From Carnobacterium_A sp036639135 (GTDB lineage: Bacteria > Bacillota > Bacilli > Lactobacillales > Carnobacteriaceae): DNA of 12,431 nucleotides. The DNA lies in NCBI GenBank assembly GCA_036639135.1, contig JAVWJE010000064.1:1-12431 (forward strand), in the 5' to 3' direction. Positions 1-7,233 of the stretch are shown piece by piece (position 1 is the first letter of the stretch; every line of letters begins with the position of its first letter). A program made the position numbers and the translations under genes. A model generated the notes under the pieces. The model was not told where the DNA came from. It ran no database searches and worked only from the letters and a program-made list of their open reading frames with translations.

Positions 1-549
1 AGCTCCTAGATAAGGAATTAAGGTTGTATGAATATACATCACGTTATCTGTTCCAACATCTCGCTTCATTTGACGCAAAGCTTCTAAAAACGGCAAAGAT
101 TCAATATCTCCAACTGTTCCTCCAACTTCGGTAATAACAATATCTGAATCCGTTGTTTGACCAGCACGCATAATTTTCTCTTTAATTTCATTTGTAATAT
201 GTGGAATAACTTGGACAGTTGCTCCTAGATATTCTCCTTTACGTTCTTTGCGAATAACTTCTGAATAAACTTTTCCCGTTGTTACATTTGAATAGCGGTT
301 CAAGTTAATATCAATAAATCTTTCATAATGACCTAAGTCTAGATCTGTTTCTGCTCCATCATCTGTTACAAAAACTTCTCCATGTTGGTAAGGACTCATT
401 GTGCCTGGATCTACGTTAATGTAAGGATCGAATTTTTGAATCGTTACTTTTAACCCACGATTTTTCAATAGTCTTCCTAGTGAAGCTGCTGCAATTCCTT
501 TACCTATTGAAGAAACCACTCCACCTGTTACGAAAATGTACTTTGTCAT
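1..549 (-). CDS. pyrG: CTP synthase, N-terminal part (cut by window edge)
   Basis: This is the first 183 codons of CTP synthase, which makes CTP from UTP, ATP and glutamine as the last step of pyrimidine nucleotide synthesis in the cytoplasm. The frame stays open from the ATG at 549 to base 1. The protein begins MTKYIFVTGGVVSSIGKG, the family's glycine-rich ATP-binding loop. It continues with FDPYINVDPGTMSPYQHGEV, the metal- and UTP-binding stretch DDGAETDLDLGHYERF, and ITEVGGTVGDIESLPFLEALRQ, all diagnostic of the synthetase domain. The glutaminase domain lies outside the window. A GGAG ribosome site sits 9 bases before the ATG. The gene follows rpoE, as in Bacillus and its relatives, but has its own promoter and an attenuator leader. 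Confidence 0.97.
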   Translation of the reverse strand, partial: MTKYIFVTGGVVSSIGKGIAAASLGRLLKNRGLKVTIQKFDPYINVDPGTMSPYQHGEVFVTDDGAETDLDLGHYERFIDINLNRYSNVTTGKVYSEVIRKERKGEYLGATVQVIPHITNEIKEKIMRAGQTTDSDIVITEVGGTVGDIESLPFLEALRQMKRDVGTDNVMYIHTTLIPYLGA

Positions 550-598
550 TTAATCGAACTCCTTTTAATGTAATTGGGTAGTCAAACAAAAAAAACAA

Positions 599-628
599 AG
601 CTCCCTATTCCGTTAAGAATAGGGAGCT
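599..628 (-). terminator. pyrG leader attenuator (intrinsic terminator)
   Basis: On the minus strand AGCTCCCTATTC (610-599 on the complementary strand) pairs perfectly with GAATAGGGAGCT (617-628 region): a 12-bp stem with a 6-base loop, followed by a T-rich run at 598-582. It lies between the pyrG promoter and the pyrG start codon, so it must be bypassed for expression. The 5' arm carries the CU-rich segment GCTCCCT that, in the known Bacillus subtilis pyrG mechanism, pairs with extra G residues added to the 5' end of the transcript when CTP is low. It would also stop read-through from rpoE. Confidence 0.88.
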
Positions 629-650
629 GGTAAATTACTTTTAGTCCTTG

Positions 651-673
651 TCCCTCAAAAAAAAATTAAGGGA
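651..673 (-). promoter_or_regulatory. 5'-end hairpin of the pyrG leader
   Basis: Immediately after the first four transcribed bases (GGGC), TCCCTTAA can pair with TTGAGGGA across a loop of seven T: 8 bp including one G-U pair. The 5' strand repeats the GCTCCCT of the terminator 5' arm, so the two segments could compete for the same partners. The pairing is visible in the sequence; a regulatory role is inferred. Confidence 0.5.
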
Positions 674-676
674 GCC

Positions 677-713
677 CAATAAATATGATACAGACTCAAA
701 CGACTATCGTCAA
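677..713 (-). promoter_or_regulatory. pyrG promoter with GGGC transcription start
   Basis: On the minus strand a -35 box TTGACG (713-708), a 17-base spacer and a -10 box TATCAT (690-685) are followed 7 bases later by GGGCTCCC beginning at 677. The GGGC start is the signature of pyrG genes controlled by reiterative G addition: when CTP is scarce, polymerase stutters at the GGG before the first C. Box quality, spacing and the start sequence all agree. Confidence 0.87.
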
Positions 714-774
714 GAACTTTGTAGTCTTTTACGTTATTTGTTTTTTTTTTCGCTTTTTAATGACGTTCTTTGGA

Positions 775-1374
775 TTAATATTCGTTCTCTTCTTCCGGTT
801 CTTCATCATCTTCGATGATAGTTAAGTCACCTTCAACACCATCAGGCAGTTCATCTTCTTCATCTTCGTCTTTATCTGCACCAATTTCTGTTAAATCTTT
901 TTTGTATTTACCAATGTCTTCTTTGTCTTCTGCTTCAATCACAACACCATCGCTATCAATGAGAAGTTCTTCTTCTTCCTCTTCTTCGTCATCGTCTTCT
1001 GGATCGTCATTGCTGTAGTCAATTTCATCTTCACTAGAAACAAACGCACTTACTTTTTTACGTTTTTTACGTTTCGGCGCTTCATCTTCGTTTCCTTGAG
1101 TAACTTCTTCATCGATGAAGTCAATTGGGTACCATGAACGCAATCCCCAACGGTTTTCTCCAAGAGAAATAAAGCTACCGTTAATGTTTAAATCAGTATA
1201 AAATTGTGACGTATTTTTTTTGATTTTTTCTGCAGTAAATCCTAAATAATCTTTGATTTCTTTTAGTAATGTCTCAAAATCTAAGACTTCGCCTTGTTGG
1301 TCTAAAATAGCATAAGCGACTTCTATCATTGATAATTCGCTTTTATTTTGTCCTTCAAATCTTTCAAATTCCAC
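775..1374 (-). CDS. rpoE: DNA-directed RNA polymerase delta subunit
   Basis: RpoE binds RNA polymerase of Firmicutes, speeds its recycling and reduces non-specific binding to nucleic acid. The N-terminal half is a HARE-HTH domain (about residues 8-85) with family signatures ELSMIEVAYAIL, QFYTDLNINGSFISL and WGLRSWYP. A basic KRKKRKK patch at about 101-107 is followed by a disordered, very acidic tail of Asp/Glu runs to the end. At 199 residues it is longer than the roughly 173-residue Bacillus protein, mostly through the tail. I chose the GTG at 1374 over the upstream GTG at 1383: the strong ribosome site AAAGGACGTG at 1390-1381 contains that upstream GTG, and the family begins at about ...FEGQNKSELSM. 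It lies 44 bases after the DUF1934 gene and upstream of pyrG. Confidence 0.95.
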   Translation of the reverse strand: MEFERFEGQNKSELSMIEVAYAILDQQGEVLDFETLLKEIKDYLGFTAEKIKKNTSQFYTDLNINGSFISLGENRWGLRSWYPIDFIDEEVTQGNEDEAPKRKKRKKVSAFVSSEDEIDYSNDDPEDDDEEEEEEELLIDSDGVVIEAEDKEDIGKYKKDLTEIGADKDEDEEDELPDGVEGDLTIIEDDEEPEEENEY

Positions 1375-1406
1375 GAAAGCCACGTCCTTTCAATAGTCTA
1401 TTCTTT

Positions 1407-1436
1407 ATCTTACTATATTTAGACAGTAAAAAGCAA
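1407..1436 (-). promoter_or_regulatory. possible weak rpoE promoter
   Basis: TTGCTT (1436-1431), an 18-base spacer and TAAGAT (1412-1407) lie at the end of the DUF1934 gene, just before rpoE. The match is modest. rpoE may simply be read from upstream. Confidence 0.3.
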
Positions 1437-1856
1437 TTGTAATTTGTGTTCCCCAAGTTTTTCTTGCCCAAGATACAGATCGTATTCTAATTGTAATTTG
1501 CCTGAAAATGGTTCTTCTCTGTAACTAATTTGTAATTGACGCGTGACAGTTTCCAATGAAATTAACCCTTGTGGCGTTTGATAACTAGTTTCAAAACGTT
1601 CACCTTGGCCAAATTTCATCCGTGTCGTTGTTTCTCCTCTACGAATAAGGGTCACTCCACCTGTTGCATCTATTTTAAATGTAACAGGTATATCAATCTT
1701 ATCATAGGTTTCTTGGTATTTGATATAATACGATCCGTTCATATAAACAACTTTCCCAATTTCATTAAATACAAAACTTTCAGTAGAGTCGCCTTGTGAA
1801 ACGGTTGTTCTCATTTCTATTTTAGCAGACACACCTTTACTTAAATCTTTCCCCAC
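1419..1856 (-). CDS. DUF1934 (YwiB-like) beta-barrel protein
   Basis: A protein of about 145 residues resembling Bacillus YwiB (DUF1934), a small cytoplasmic lipocalin-like beta barrel of unknown function usually coded near rpoE or argS. Alternating hydrophobic strands are visible (GKVVYMNGSYYIKYQE, KLQLEYDLYLGQEKLGEHKLQL), with the typical arginine-rich centre GGVTLIRRGETTTRMKF. There is no signal peptide or catalytic motif. The longest frame starts at a TTG at 1865 that abuts the AAGGG ribosome site. The GTG at 1856, nine bases after AAGGG, is a better start, so the N-terminus is uncertain by three residues. It follows acoB by about 47 bases with no terminator or clear promoter between them, so it is probably co-transcribed. 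The family call is by sequence resemblance. Confidence 0.82.
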   Translation of the reverse strand: MGKDLSKGVSAKIEMRTTVSQGDSTESFVFNEIGKVVYMNGSYYIKYQETYDKIDIPVTFKIDATGGVTLIRRGETTTRMKFGQGERFETSYQTPQGLISLETVTRQLQISYREEPFSGKLQLEYDLYLGQEKLGEHKLQLLFTV

Positions 1857-1903
1857 TAAAACCAACCCTTCTATTCATGTCATTTTTCTATTCGTTCGTT
1901 AAT

Positions 1904-2899
1904 TTATTTAATGCTCTTACTTTTATCCATCAATTCATAAGCGGCATTTAAGATGTCCTCTTCTTGAGGAATCGCAGCATATTCTAAATCTTTTTGATAA
2001 GGTACGGGGATCGGTTTGCCCCCGAGACGCTTGATGGGTTTTTTCAATGCATAAAAAGCACTGCTTTCAGCTACTATGCTCGCTATTTCAGCACCGAATC
2101 CACTTCGCTTTACAGCTTCGTGAACGATTAAAAGTCTTCCCGTCTTTTGAACTGATTTTACTATCGTTTCTGCATCTAATGGAACCAACGTGCGTGGATC
2201 GATAACTTCTAGAAAAATTCCTTCTAGTGCCAATTGTTCAACGATTGCTAAGCTTTTATGAACCATGATTCCTGTTGCAACTACTGTGATGTGTTGACCT
2301 ACCTGTTTTATATCAGCCACTCCAAATGGAATCACGTATTTTCCTTTTGGAACTTCACTAGTTGTTTGATAGCATAACTTATGTTCATAAAACATCACAG
2401 GATTATTGTCTTCAATAGCAGCATGTAACAATCCTTTAGCATCATATGCCGTTGAAGGTTGAACAACTTTTAATCCAGGAATATGAGCTGTCCAGTTTTC
2501 TAAGCTTTGAGAATGCTGAGCAGCGTGCCCTGTTCCTGATCCACCTGCTGTTCGCATAACCAATGGCACAGAAACCTTTCCACCATACATATAATGAATT
2601 TTTGCGGCTTGGTTAACTAACTGATCTAAAGCAATTGTAATAAAGTCAGAAAATTGAATTTCAACAATCGGTCGCATACCTGTCATCGCAGATCCAACAG
2701 CTGCTCCAGCCAATGCGCTTTCTGAAATAGGTGTGTTTCGAACACGTTCGGCTCCGTATTTTTGAACAAGCCCTTTAGTAGCGCCAAATCCACCTCCATA
2801 AAGAGCAATATCTTCACCCATTAGAAATACTCGCTCGTCTTTTTCCAATGCTTCGTCTAGTGCTTCATTAATAGCTGCTAAATAGGTTATTTCGCTCAT
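1904..2899 (-). CDS. acoB: 2-oxoacid (pyruvate/acetoin) dehydrogenase E1, beta subunit
   Basis: The beta subunit of a thiamine-diphosphate E1 that, with AcoA, decarboxylates a 2-oxoacid or cleaves acetoin and passes the acyl unit to lipoyl-E2. At 331 residues it has normal family length. Signatures include FLMGEDIALYGGGFGATKGL, NTPISESALAGAAVGSAMTG (cofactor-contacting region), EIQFSDFITIALDQLVNQAAK, TAGGSGTGHAAQHSQSLE and a C-terminal transketolase domain with EVIDPRTLVPLDAETIV and VHEAVKRSGFGAEI. The frame opens at an ATG at 2905 lying directly on the GGAGG site. The ATG two codons later (2899), six bases after GGAGG, is the likely start. It follows acoA by 5-11 bases, so the pair is translationally linked. 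Acetoin versus pyruvate cannot be decided by eye; the GGGFGATKGL form resembles acetoin-type E1 beta. Confidence 0.92.
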   Translation of the reverse strand: MSEITYLAAINEALDEALEKDERVFLMGEDIALYGGGFGATKGLVQKYGAERVRNTPISESALAGAAVGSAMTGMRPIVEIQFSDFITIALDQLVNQAAKIHYMYGGKVSVPLVMRTAGGSGTGHAAQHSQSLENWTAHIPGLKVVQPSTAYDAKGLLHAAIEDNNPVMFYEHKLCYQTTSEVPKGKYVIPFGVADIKQVGQHITVVATGIMVHKSLAIVEQLALEGIFLEVIDPRTLVPLDAETIVKSVQKTGRLLIVHEAVKRSGFGAEIASIVAESSAFYALKKPIKRLGGKPIPVPYQKDLEYAAIPQEEDILNAAYELMDKSKSIK

Positions 2900-2910
2900 T
2901 TCCATCCTCC

Positions 2911-3897
2911 TTACTCAGCATAAACATTGGTTTCTAAGTCGGCTAATGTTACGTCTTCCATTTTTTTAGCCTGTAGGATAGCCAGTTGAACATTTTTTCT
3001 GCTTTCTTCTTTCCATAAACTTAACTCTTTTTCTGAAACTAACTTTGCTTCCAATAGTTGTTGTTTTGCAATTAAAATAGGATCTCGCAACAGCCATTGA
3101 GCTTCTTCTTCTTTAGAACGGTATTCTCGTTTATCTGATTTTGAATGTCCCTTAGAACGGTACGTTAGTGCCTCAATTAACGTTGGGCCTTTTTTATTTC
3201 GCGCTTTTTCAATCGCTGCAGATGTAGCGTTAACTACTTCTACCCAATTATTCCCATCAATTGTTTTTCCTTCAAACCCATAACTTTCTGCTCGTTTCGA
3301 CAAAAAAGGAATGTTAACCATTTGTTTGATCGAACTACTCATACCATATTGGTTATTTTCAATAAAGAAAATAACCGGTAAGTTCCAAATAGAAGCTAAA
3401 TTTAAAGACTCATGAAAGCTACCCTCGTTAGTCGAACCATCTCCTGCATAACACATGACAACCGCAGACGTTCTTTTCATTTGAACAGATAACGCAGCTC
3501 CCACTGCAATAGGATAACCGCCGCCAACAATTCCATTCGATCCTAGATTCCCAGTATCACTGTCAGCGATATGCATACTGCCACCTTTTCCGTGATTTGT
3601 GCCACCCTTTTTCCCAAATAGTTCCGCCATCATTGCAGACATATCTGTCCCTTTGACTATTGTGTTTGCATGCCCTCTATGAGTTGTAGTCATATAATCC
3701 GTCGGTTTCAATAAATAACCACTTCCAACAGCTGTTGCTTCTTGCCCAATAGACAGGTGAGTCGTGCCATGTATTTCTCCTTTTGCAAATAATTTTTCTA
3801 CTTGTTCATCAAAAAAGCGAATTTCCCACATCAACCGATACATTTTTTCGAAATCCGTTCTTGTTAAACCGGCTTGATTGGGTAAGCTTGGTTCCAT
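2911..3897 (-). CDS. acoA: 2-oxoacid (pyruvate/acetoin) dehydrogenase E1, alpha subunit
   Basis: The alpha subunit of the same E1 enzyme, about 328 residues. The thiamine-diphosphate motif is complete: GDGSTNEG at about 152-159 through ENNQYG at 180-185 (the GDG...NN pattern). Other signatures are LSIGQEATAVGSG, TTTHRGHANTIVKG, the glycine-rich GGSMHIADSDTGNLGSNGIVG, and the phosphorylation-loop counterpart YRSKGHSKSDKREYRSKEE. I use the ATG at 3897, eight bases after AGAGG; the GTG at 3906 would sit in the ribosome site. It heads a minus-strand operon with a good promoter at 3947-3976. No E2 (acyltransferase) or E3 (lipoamide dehydrogenase) gene follows acoB, which is unusual: the partner subunits must be coded elsewhere. 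The AcoA/PdhA family call is firm; the substrate is not. Confidence 0.92.
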   Translation of the reverse strand: MEPSLPNQAGLTRTDFEKMYRLMWEIRFFDEQVEKLFAKGEIHGTTHLSIGQEATAVGSGYLLKPTDYMTTTHRGHANTIVKGTDMSAMMAELFGKKGGTNHGKGGSMHIADSDTGNLGSNGIVGGGYPIAVGAALSVQMKRTSAVVMCYAGDGSTNEGSFHESLNLASIWNLPVIFFIENNQYGMSSSIKQMVNIPFLSKRAESYGFEGKTIDGNNWVEVVNATSAAIEKARNKKGPTLIEALTYRSKGHSKSDKREYRSKEEEAQWLLRDPILIAKQQLLEAKLVSEKELSLWKEESRKNVQLAILQAKKMEDVTLADLETNVYAE

Positions 3898-3946
3898 TAA
3901 GTACACCTCTCTTTCATTTTTGTATTTAGCGTTCTTATTGTTTCTT

Positions 3947-3976
3947 AGTATAGCCTTTTTGATACAATTGGGTCAA
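3947..3976 (-). promoter_or_regulatory. acoA promoter
   Basis: On the minus strand TTGACC (3976-3971), an 18-base spacer and TATACT (3952-3947) form a good sigma-A promoter about 50 bases before the acoA ATG. Confidence 0.75.
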
Positions 3977-4004
3977 TCTATCCTGATAGATTCTAATCAG
4001 AATC
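3977..4004. promoter_or_regulatory. two overlapping dyads, likely operator between acoA and lipL
   Basis: TCTATC-CT-GATAGA (3977-3990) is a perfect inverted repeat that directly touches the acoA -35 box. Sharing two bases with it, GATTCT-AATC-AGAATC (3989-4004) is a second perfect inverted repeat. Their position just upstream of the -35 of one gene and upstream of the divergent promoter suits a regulator-binding site. The regulator is unknown. Confidence 0.55.
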
Positions 4005-4055
4005 AACTGTTTTTTCATCACTTGTCTTACTTTTATAGGAGTCTCTATTAAACTT

Positions 4056-4064
4056 TGGTATAAT
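4056..4064 (+). promoter_or_regulatory. lipL operon promoter (extended -10)
   Basis: TGGTATAAT, a perfect -10 TATAAT with the TG extension, lies 43 bases before the lipL ATG. No convincing -35 box is seen, as is allowed for extended -10 promoters. Confidence 0.7.
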
Positions 4065-4107
4065 AATCGTATAACAAAATAAGAATCTTAATAAAGGAAG
4101 GAATAGG

Positions 4108-4980
4108 ATGACTTCAATTCAGAAAAAAGACTTTTTAACAAATCAATCTTACGCTCTCTATGACGCTGCTACAATGCCGTTTGAAAATCAAACAATTTCT
4201 CATTTTGCCTTATCAGATAGCTTAATAACGAGTATTGGAAAACAACAAAAACAGGCCGCTCTTCATTTTTGGAGTACAACTAATTTAGTCATTCTAGGAA
4301 TGATGGATACAAAGTTGCCTCACTTGGCAGATGGGTTAGCTGTTCTTGAAGCTAAAAAACAATCATATATTGTTCGTAATTCAGGTGGATTAGCCGTTGC
4401 AAGTGATGCAGGTGTGCTAAACTTTTCACTCATTCTTCCCGAAGAAACAACGAATCGTATAACAATTGATGAAGGCTACGACTTCATGTTTCGGTTGATT
4501 AGCGAGACACTTAAAGAACATAATAAGACGATTGAAGCTTATGAAATCTCAGATTCTTATTGTCCTGGAGATTTTGATTTGAGTATCAATGGTAAAAAAA
4601 TTGCAGGGATAGCTCAACGACGGTTAAGGAACGGTGTCGCTATCATGATTTATTTAAGCGTAAACGGAAATCAAAACCAACGTGCTCAAATGCTACAAGA
4701 TTTTTATACAGCTGGATTACAAAACGAGCAAGTGAAATGGCGCTTTCCAAAAATCAATCCTGATGTGATGGGGACATTAGAAGAATTGCTTGGAGTTCAC
4801 TTAACGGTTCAAGAAGTAAAAGAAAAAGTTATCCAAACCTTACAAAATCATCACTGTACAATTAAACCTGGAGAATACACACCAGAAATTTTGCACCTTT
4901 ATGAAGACGGCAAACAGAAAATGATCAATCGCAACATGCAGATGTTAAAAGAATTCGCTCAAAAGGAGTTATTATTATGA
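4108..4980 (+). CDS. lipL: octanoyl-[GcvH]:protein N-octanoyltransferase (lipoyl amidotransferase)
   Basis: LipL (YwfL) transfers octanoyl or lipoyl groups from the GcvH H-protein to the E2 subunits of 2-oxoacid dehydrogenases. It belongs to the biotin/lipoate protein ligase fold. It has 290 residues, close to Bacillus LipL. Motifs are YIVRNSGGLAVASDAGVLNFSLI (about 87-109), the nucleophile-bearing SDSYCPGDFDLSINGKKIAG with Cys152 (position equivalent to the Bacillus catalytic Cys150), and QRRLRNGVAIMIYL. This SYCPG-x-DLSI-GKK pattern separates LipL from ATP-using LplA ligases, so an annotation as lipoate ligase A would be inaccurate. The ribosome site is AAGGAAGGA. It is first in a three-gene operon, overlaps the next gene by four bases and is divergent from acoA, whose complex needs lipoylation. 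Confidence 0.88.
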   Translation: MTSIQKKDFLTNQSYALYDAATMPFENQTISHFALSDSLITSIGKQQKQAALHFWSTTNLVILGMMDTKLPHLADGLAVLEAKKQSYIVRNSGGLAVASDAGVLNFSLILPEETTNRITIDEGYDFMFRLISETLKEHNKTIEAYEISDSYCPGDFDLSINGKKIAGIAQRRLRNGVAIMIYLSVNGNQNQRAQMLQDFYTAGLQNEQVKWRFPKINPDVMGTLEELLGVHLTVQEVKEKVIQTLQNHHCTIKPGEYTPEILHLYEDGKQKMINRNMQMLKEFAQKELLL

Positions 4981-6362
4981 CCCTTTCCTATGATGCTGAA
5001 CAATTATTGCCTATCGAACAAGTTTTTCGCGATCCTGTTCATGACTATATTCATATTCAACATCAGCTTATTTTAGACTTAATTGATACCCGCGAATTTC
5101 AACGATTACGCAGGATTAAACAACTAGGAACAGCTTCTTTTACTTTCCATGGAGCTGAACACTCTCGCTTTACACACTCACTCGGAGTTTACGAAATTGC
5201 TCGAAGAATTTGCGATAAATTTGCTCGCAACTTCCCAGAAAAGACTCCCGGCGATGGCGGTTGGGACGACTCAGAGCGCTTGGTTGTCTTATGTGCCGCG
5301 CTGCTACATGATATCGGACACGGCCCGTATTCTCATACTTTTGAACGTATTTTTAAAACAGATCATGAAGCTATAACCGTTGAAATTATCTTGTCTTCTG
5401 AGACCGAAGTCAATAAGCTATTAAAAGCAGTAGCTAATGATTTTCCTGCAAAAGTAGCTAGTGTCATCCAAAAAACCTATCCTAACCCACAAGTCGTACA
5501 ATTAATCTCTAGTCAAATTGACGCAGACCGAATGGATTATTTGCTGCGTGATGCTTATTTCACCGGTGTTAATTATGGAACATTTGATTTAACTAGAATT
5601 TTACGTGTTATCCGTCCTTATAGTCAGGGAATTGCTTTTCAAATAGCGGGGATGCATGCTGTAGAAGATTATATTGTCAGTCGTTACCAGATGTATATGC
5701 AAGTTTACTTTCATCCTGTTTCGCGTAGTATGGAAGTTATCTTAGATCACTTGTTGAAACGCGCCAAGGAATTATACGAAGATCCAGAAATGCATTTGCA
5801 TTCTCAAACTGATTTACTCATTCCGTTTTTCAATCAAACTTCTACCTTGGAAGACTATTTAAAGTTGGATGATGGTGTTTTAAACACTTATTTCACACTA
5901 TGGAGAGATGAAAAAGACCCCATTTTAAGTGATCTAGCCAAACGTTTCCTTGACCGCAAGCCATTTAAATCTGTGCATTTCTCAGAGAAACAAGATCAAT
6001 CTATCCTACAAAAATTGACAGACCTTATTCAAGAAGCCGGCTACGATACAGATTATTATACAGCTGTCAATAATAGTTACGATCTTCCTTATGATTTTTA
6101 TCGTCCTAACCAACTGACTAACCGAACACAAATTGAACTGATTTATCCAGACGGATCTTTTGTTGAGCTTTCAAAGGTTAGTGAGATTGTATCTTCTTTA
6201 GCAGGAAAGATGAGAGGCGACGAACGATTTTATTTCCCTAAAGAATTTCTAAAACCTAAAACAATTAAAGAAATCACTTTATTTGAACCGATTTACCAAG
6301 AATTTAAACGATACATTAAAAATGATGCAATCATTCAAACCACAAAATCACTGGAGGAATAA
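4977..6362 (+). CDS. HD-domain dNTP triphosphohydrolase (YwfO/EF1143 type)
   Basis: A 461-residue HD-superfamily phosphohydrolase like Bacillus YwfO and Enterococcus EF1143. The latter is a tetrameric deoxynucleoside triphosphate hydrolase activated by dGTP. The metal site is intact: RFTHSLG with His67, LLHDIGHGPYSH with His111-Asp112, and a later aspartate in QIDADRMDYLLRD (residues 180-192). The N-terminal VFRDPVHDYIHI and REFQRLRRIKQLGT blocks are typical of the family. The start ATG overlaps the lipL stop (ATGA) and an AAGGAG lies eight bases before it, so translation is probably coupled. Substrate preference in this organism is inferred from the family. It is soluble, with no membrane segment. 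Confidence 0.9.
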   Translation: MTLSYDAEQLLPIEQVFRDPVHDYIHIQHQLILDLIDTREFQRLRRIKQLGTASFTFHGAEHSRFTHSLGVYEIARRICDKFARNFPEKTPGDGGWDDSERLVVLCAALLHDIGHGPYSHTFERIFKTDHEAITVEIILSSETEVNKLLKAVANDFPAKVASVIQKTYPNPQVVQLISSQIDADRMDYLLRDAYFTGVNYGTFDLTRILRVIRPYSQGIAFQIAGMHAVEDYIVSRYQMYMQVYFHPVSRSMEVILDHLLKRAKELYEDPEMHLHSQTDLLIPFFNQTSTLEDYLKLDDGVLNTYFTLWRDEKDPILSDLAKRFLDRKPFKSVHFSEKQDQSILQKLTDLIQEAGYDTDYYTAVNNSYDLPYDFYRPNQLTNRTQIELIYPDGSFVELSKVSEIVSSLAGKMRGDERFYFPKEFLKPKTIKEITLFEPIYQEFKRYIKNDAIIQTTKSLEE

Positions 6363-6368
6363 TACGAC

Positions 6369-7184
6369 ATGACTATTGAATTAATCGCTATTGATTTAGA
6401 TGGCACATTATTAACAAATGAAAAGAAAATTAGCTCAAAAGTAAAAGAAACTTTGGCTAAAGTTAAAGAACAAGGCGTCAAAGTTGTCATTTGTACCGGA
6501 CGACCTTTACCTGGTGTAACGGGTTTTTTAAAAGAATTAAACTTAGAAGAAGCTGGGGATTATGCCATTACTTATAATGGGGCGCTTGTTCAGAAAACGA
6601 ATGACGGTACAGCTATTGCTCATCATACTATGTCGTTTGATGATTTTTTAGTGGTAGAAGCTATGAGCAAAAAAATTGGCGTTCATTGCCAGACATTAGA
6701 TGAAAAAGCTATTTACACCACTAATAAAGATATCAGTCCTTACACAGTCCGCGAGTCTTCTTTGGTTAATATGCCTATTAAATATAGAAGCGTTGAAGAA
6801 ATGGACCCTAACTTAATTATCAGCAAAATGATGATGATTGATGAGCCCGATGTGTTAGATGCTGGAATCGCAAAAATCCCTACCTCTTTTCATGAAAAAT
6901 ATACGGTACTGAAAAGTGAAGCCTTTTATTTAGAAGTATTAAATAAATCTGCTAGCAAAGGACAAGCTTTAAAGGATTTGTCTGATATCTTATCTATTCC
7001 TAAAGAGAATATTATGGCTATCGGAGACAATGAAAACGACCGAGACATGCTCGTTTTTGCAGGCATCGGGGTTGCTATGGCTAACGCCGTTGAAGGAATC
7101 AAAGCGATTAGCGATTACATTACTGACTCAAATGAGTTAGATGGTGTTGCGACTGTTATTGAAAAATTAGTCCTTAACCAATAA
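6369..7184 (+). CDS. Cof-type HAD-IIB family phosphatase (YidA-like)
   Basis: A 271-residue HAD hydrolase of the Cof/YidA type, an enzyme that dephosphorylates sugar phosphates and related small metabolites. All catalytic motifs are visible: DLDGTLL (Asp9 nucleophile, Asp11 acid), CTGRP with Thr43, SASKGQAL with Lys197, and GDNENDRDML from Gly219. The cap domain between motifs II and III has the IIB architecture. Length equals E. coli YidA. It follows the HD gene by six bases with GGAGG eleven bases before the ATG, and it ends at a strong terminator, so it is the last gene of the lipL operon. The true substrate cannot be read from sequence. Confidence 0.9.
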   Translation: MTIELIAIDLDGTLLTNEKKISSKVKETLAKVKEQGVKVVICTGRPLPGVTGFLKELNLEEAGDYAITYNGALVQKTNDGTAIAHHTMSFDDFLVVEAMSKKIGVHCQTLDEKAIYTTNKDISPYTVRESSLVNMPIKYRSVEEMDPNLIISKMMMIDEPDVLDAGIAKIPTSFHEKYTVLKSEAFYLEVLNKSASKGQALKDLSDILSIPKENIMAIGDNENDRDMLVFAGIGVAMANAVEGIKAISDYITDSNELDGVATVIEKLVLNQ

Positions 7185-7233
7185 AAAATATCCGCTTAGA
7201 AGTCTTTTACATGACTCCTAAGCGGATATTTTT
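7184..7233. terminator. bidirectional intrinsic terminator
   Basis: AAAAATATCCGCTTAG (7184-7199) pairs perfectly with CTAAGCGGATATTTTT (7218-7233): 16 bp, with AGTC/GACT able to extend pairing within the loop. A/T tracts on both sides let it end the plus-strand HAD gene and the minus-strand tautomerase gene. It overlaps the last base of the HAD stop codon and two bases of the tautomerase stop codon. Confidence 0.93.

Noticed and set aside
678..774. Terminator after rpoE
   Set aside because: The long T-run at 741-750 is an A-run on the rpoE strand and no stable stem with a T-tract follows rpoE. The pyrG leader terminator probably serves.
815..1018. Plus-strand frame giving a serine-rich protein opposite rpoE
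   Set aside because: It is the antisense of the Asp/Glu-rich tail of rpoE (GAA/GAT codons read backward as TTC/ATC/TCT). It has no ribosome site and the rpoE identity is certain.
4108..4980. Calling this gene lplA (lipoate-protein ligase A)
   Set aside because: The SYCPG-x-DLSI-GKK motif with its cysteine and the overall sequence match the GcvH-dependent transferase LipL, not the ATP-using ligase.
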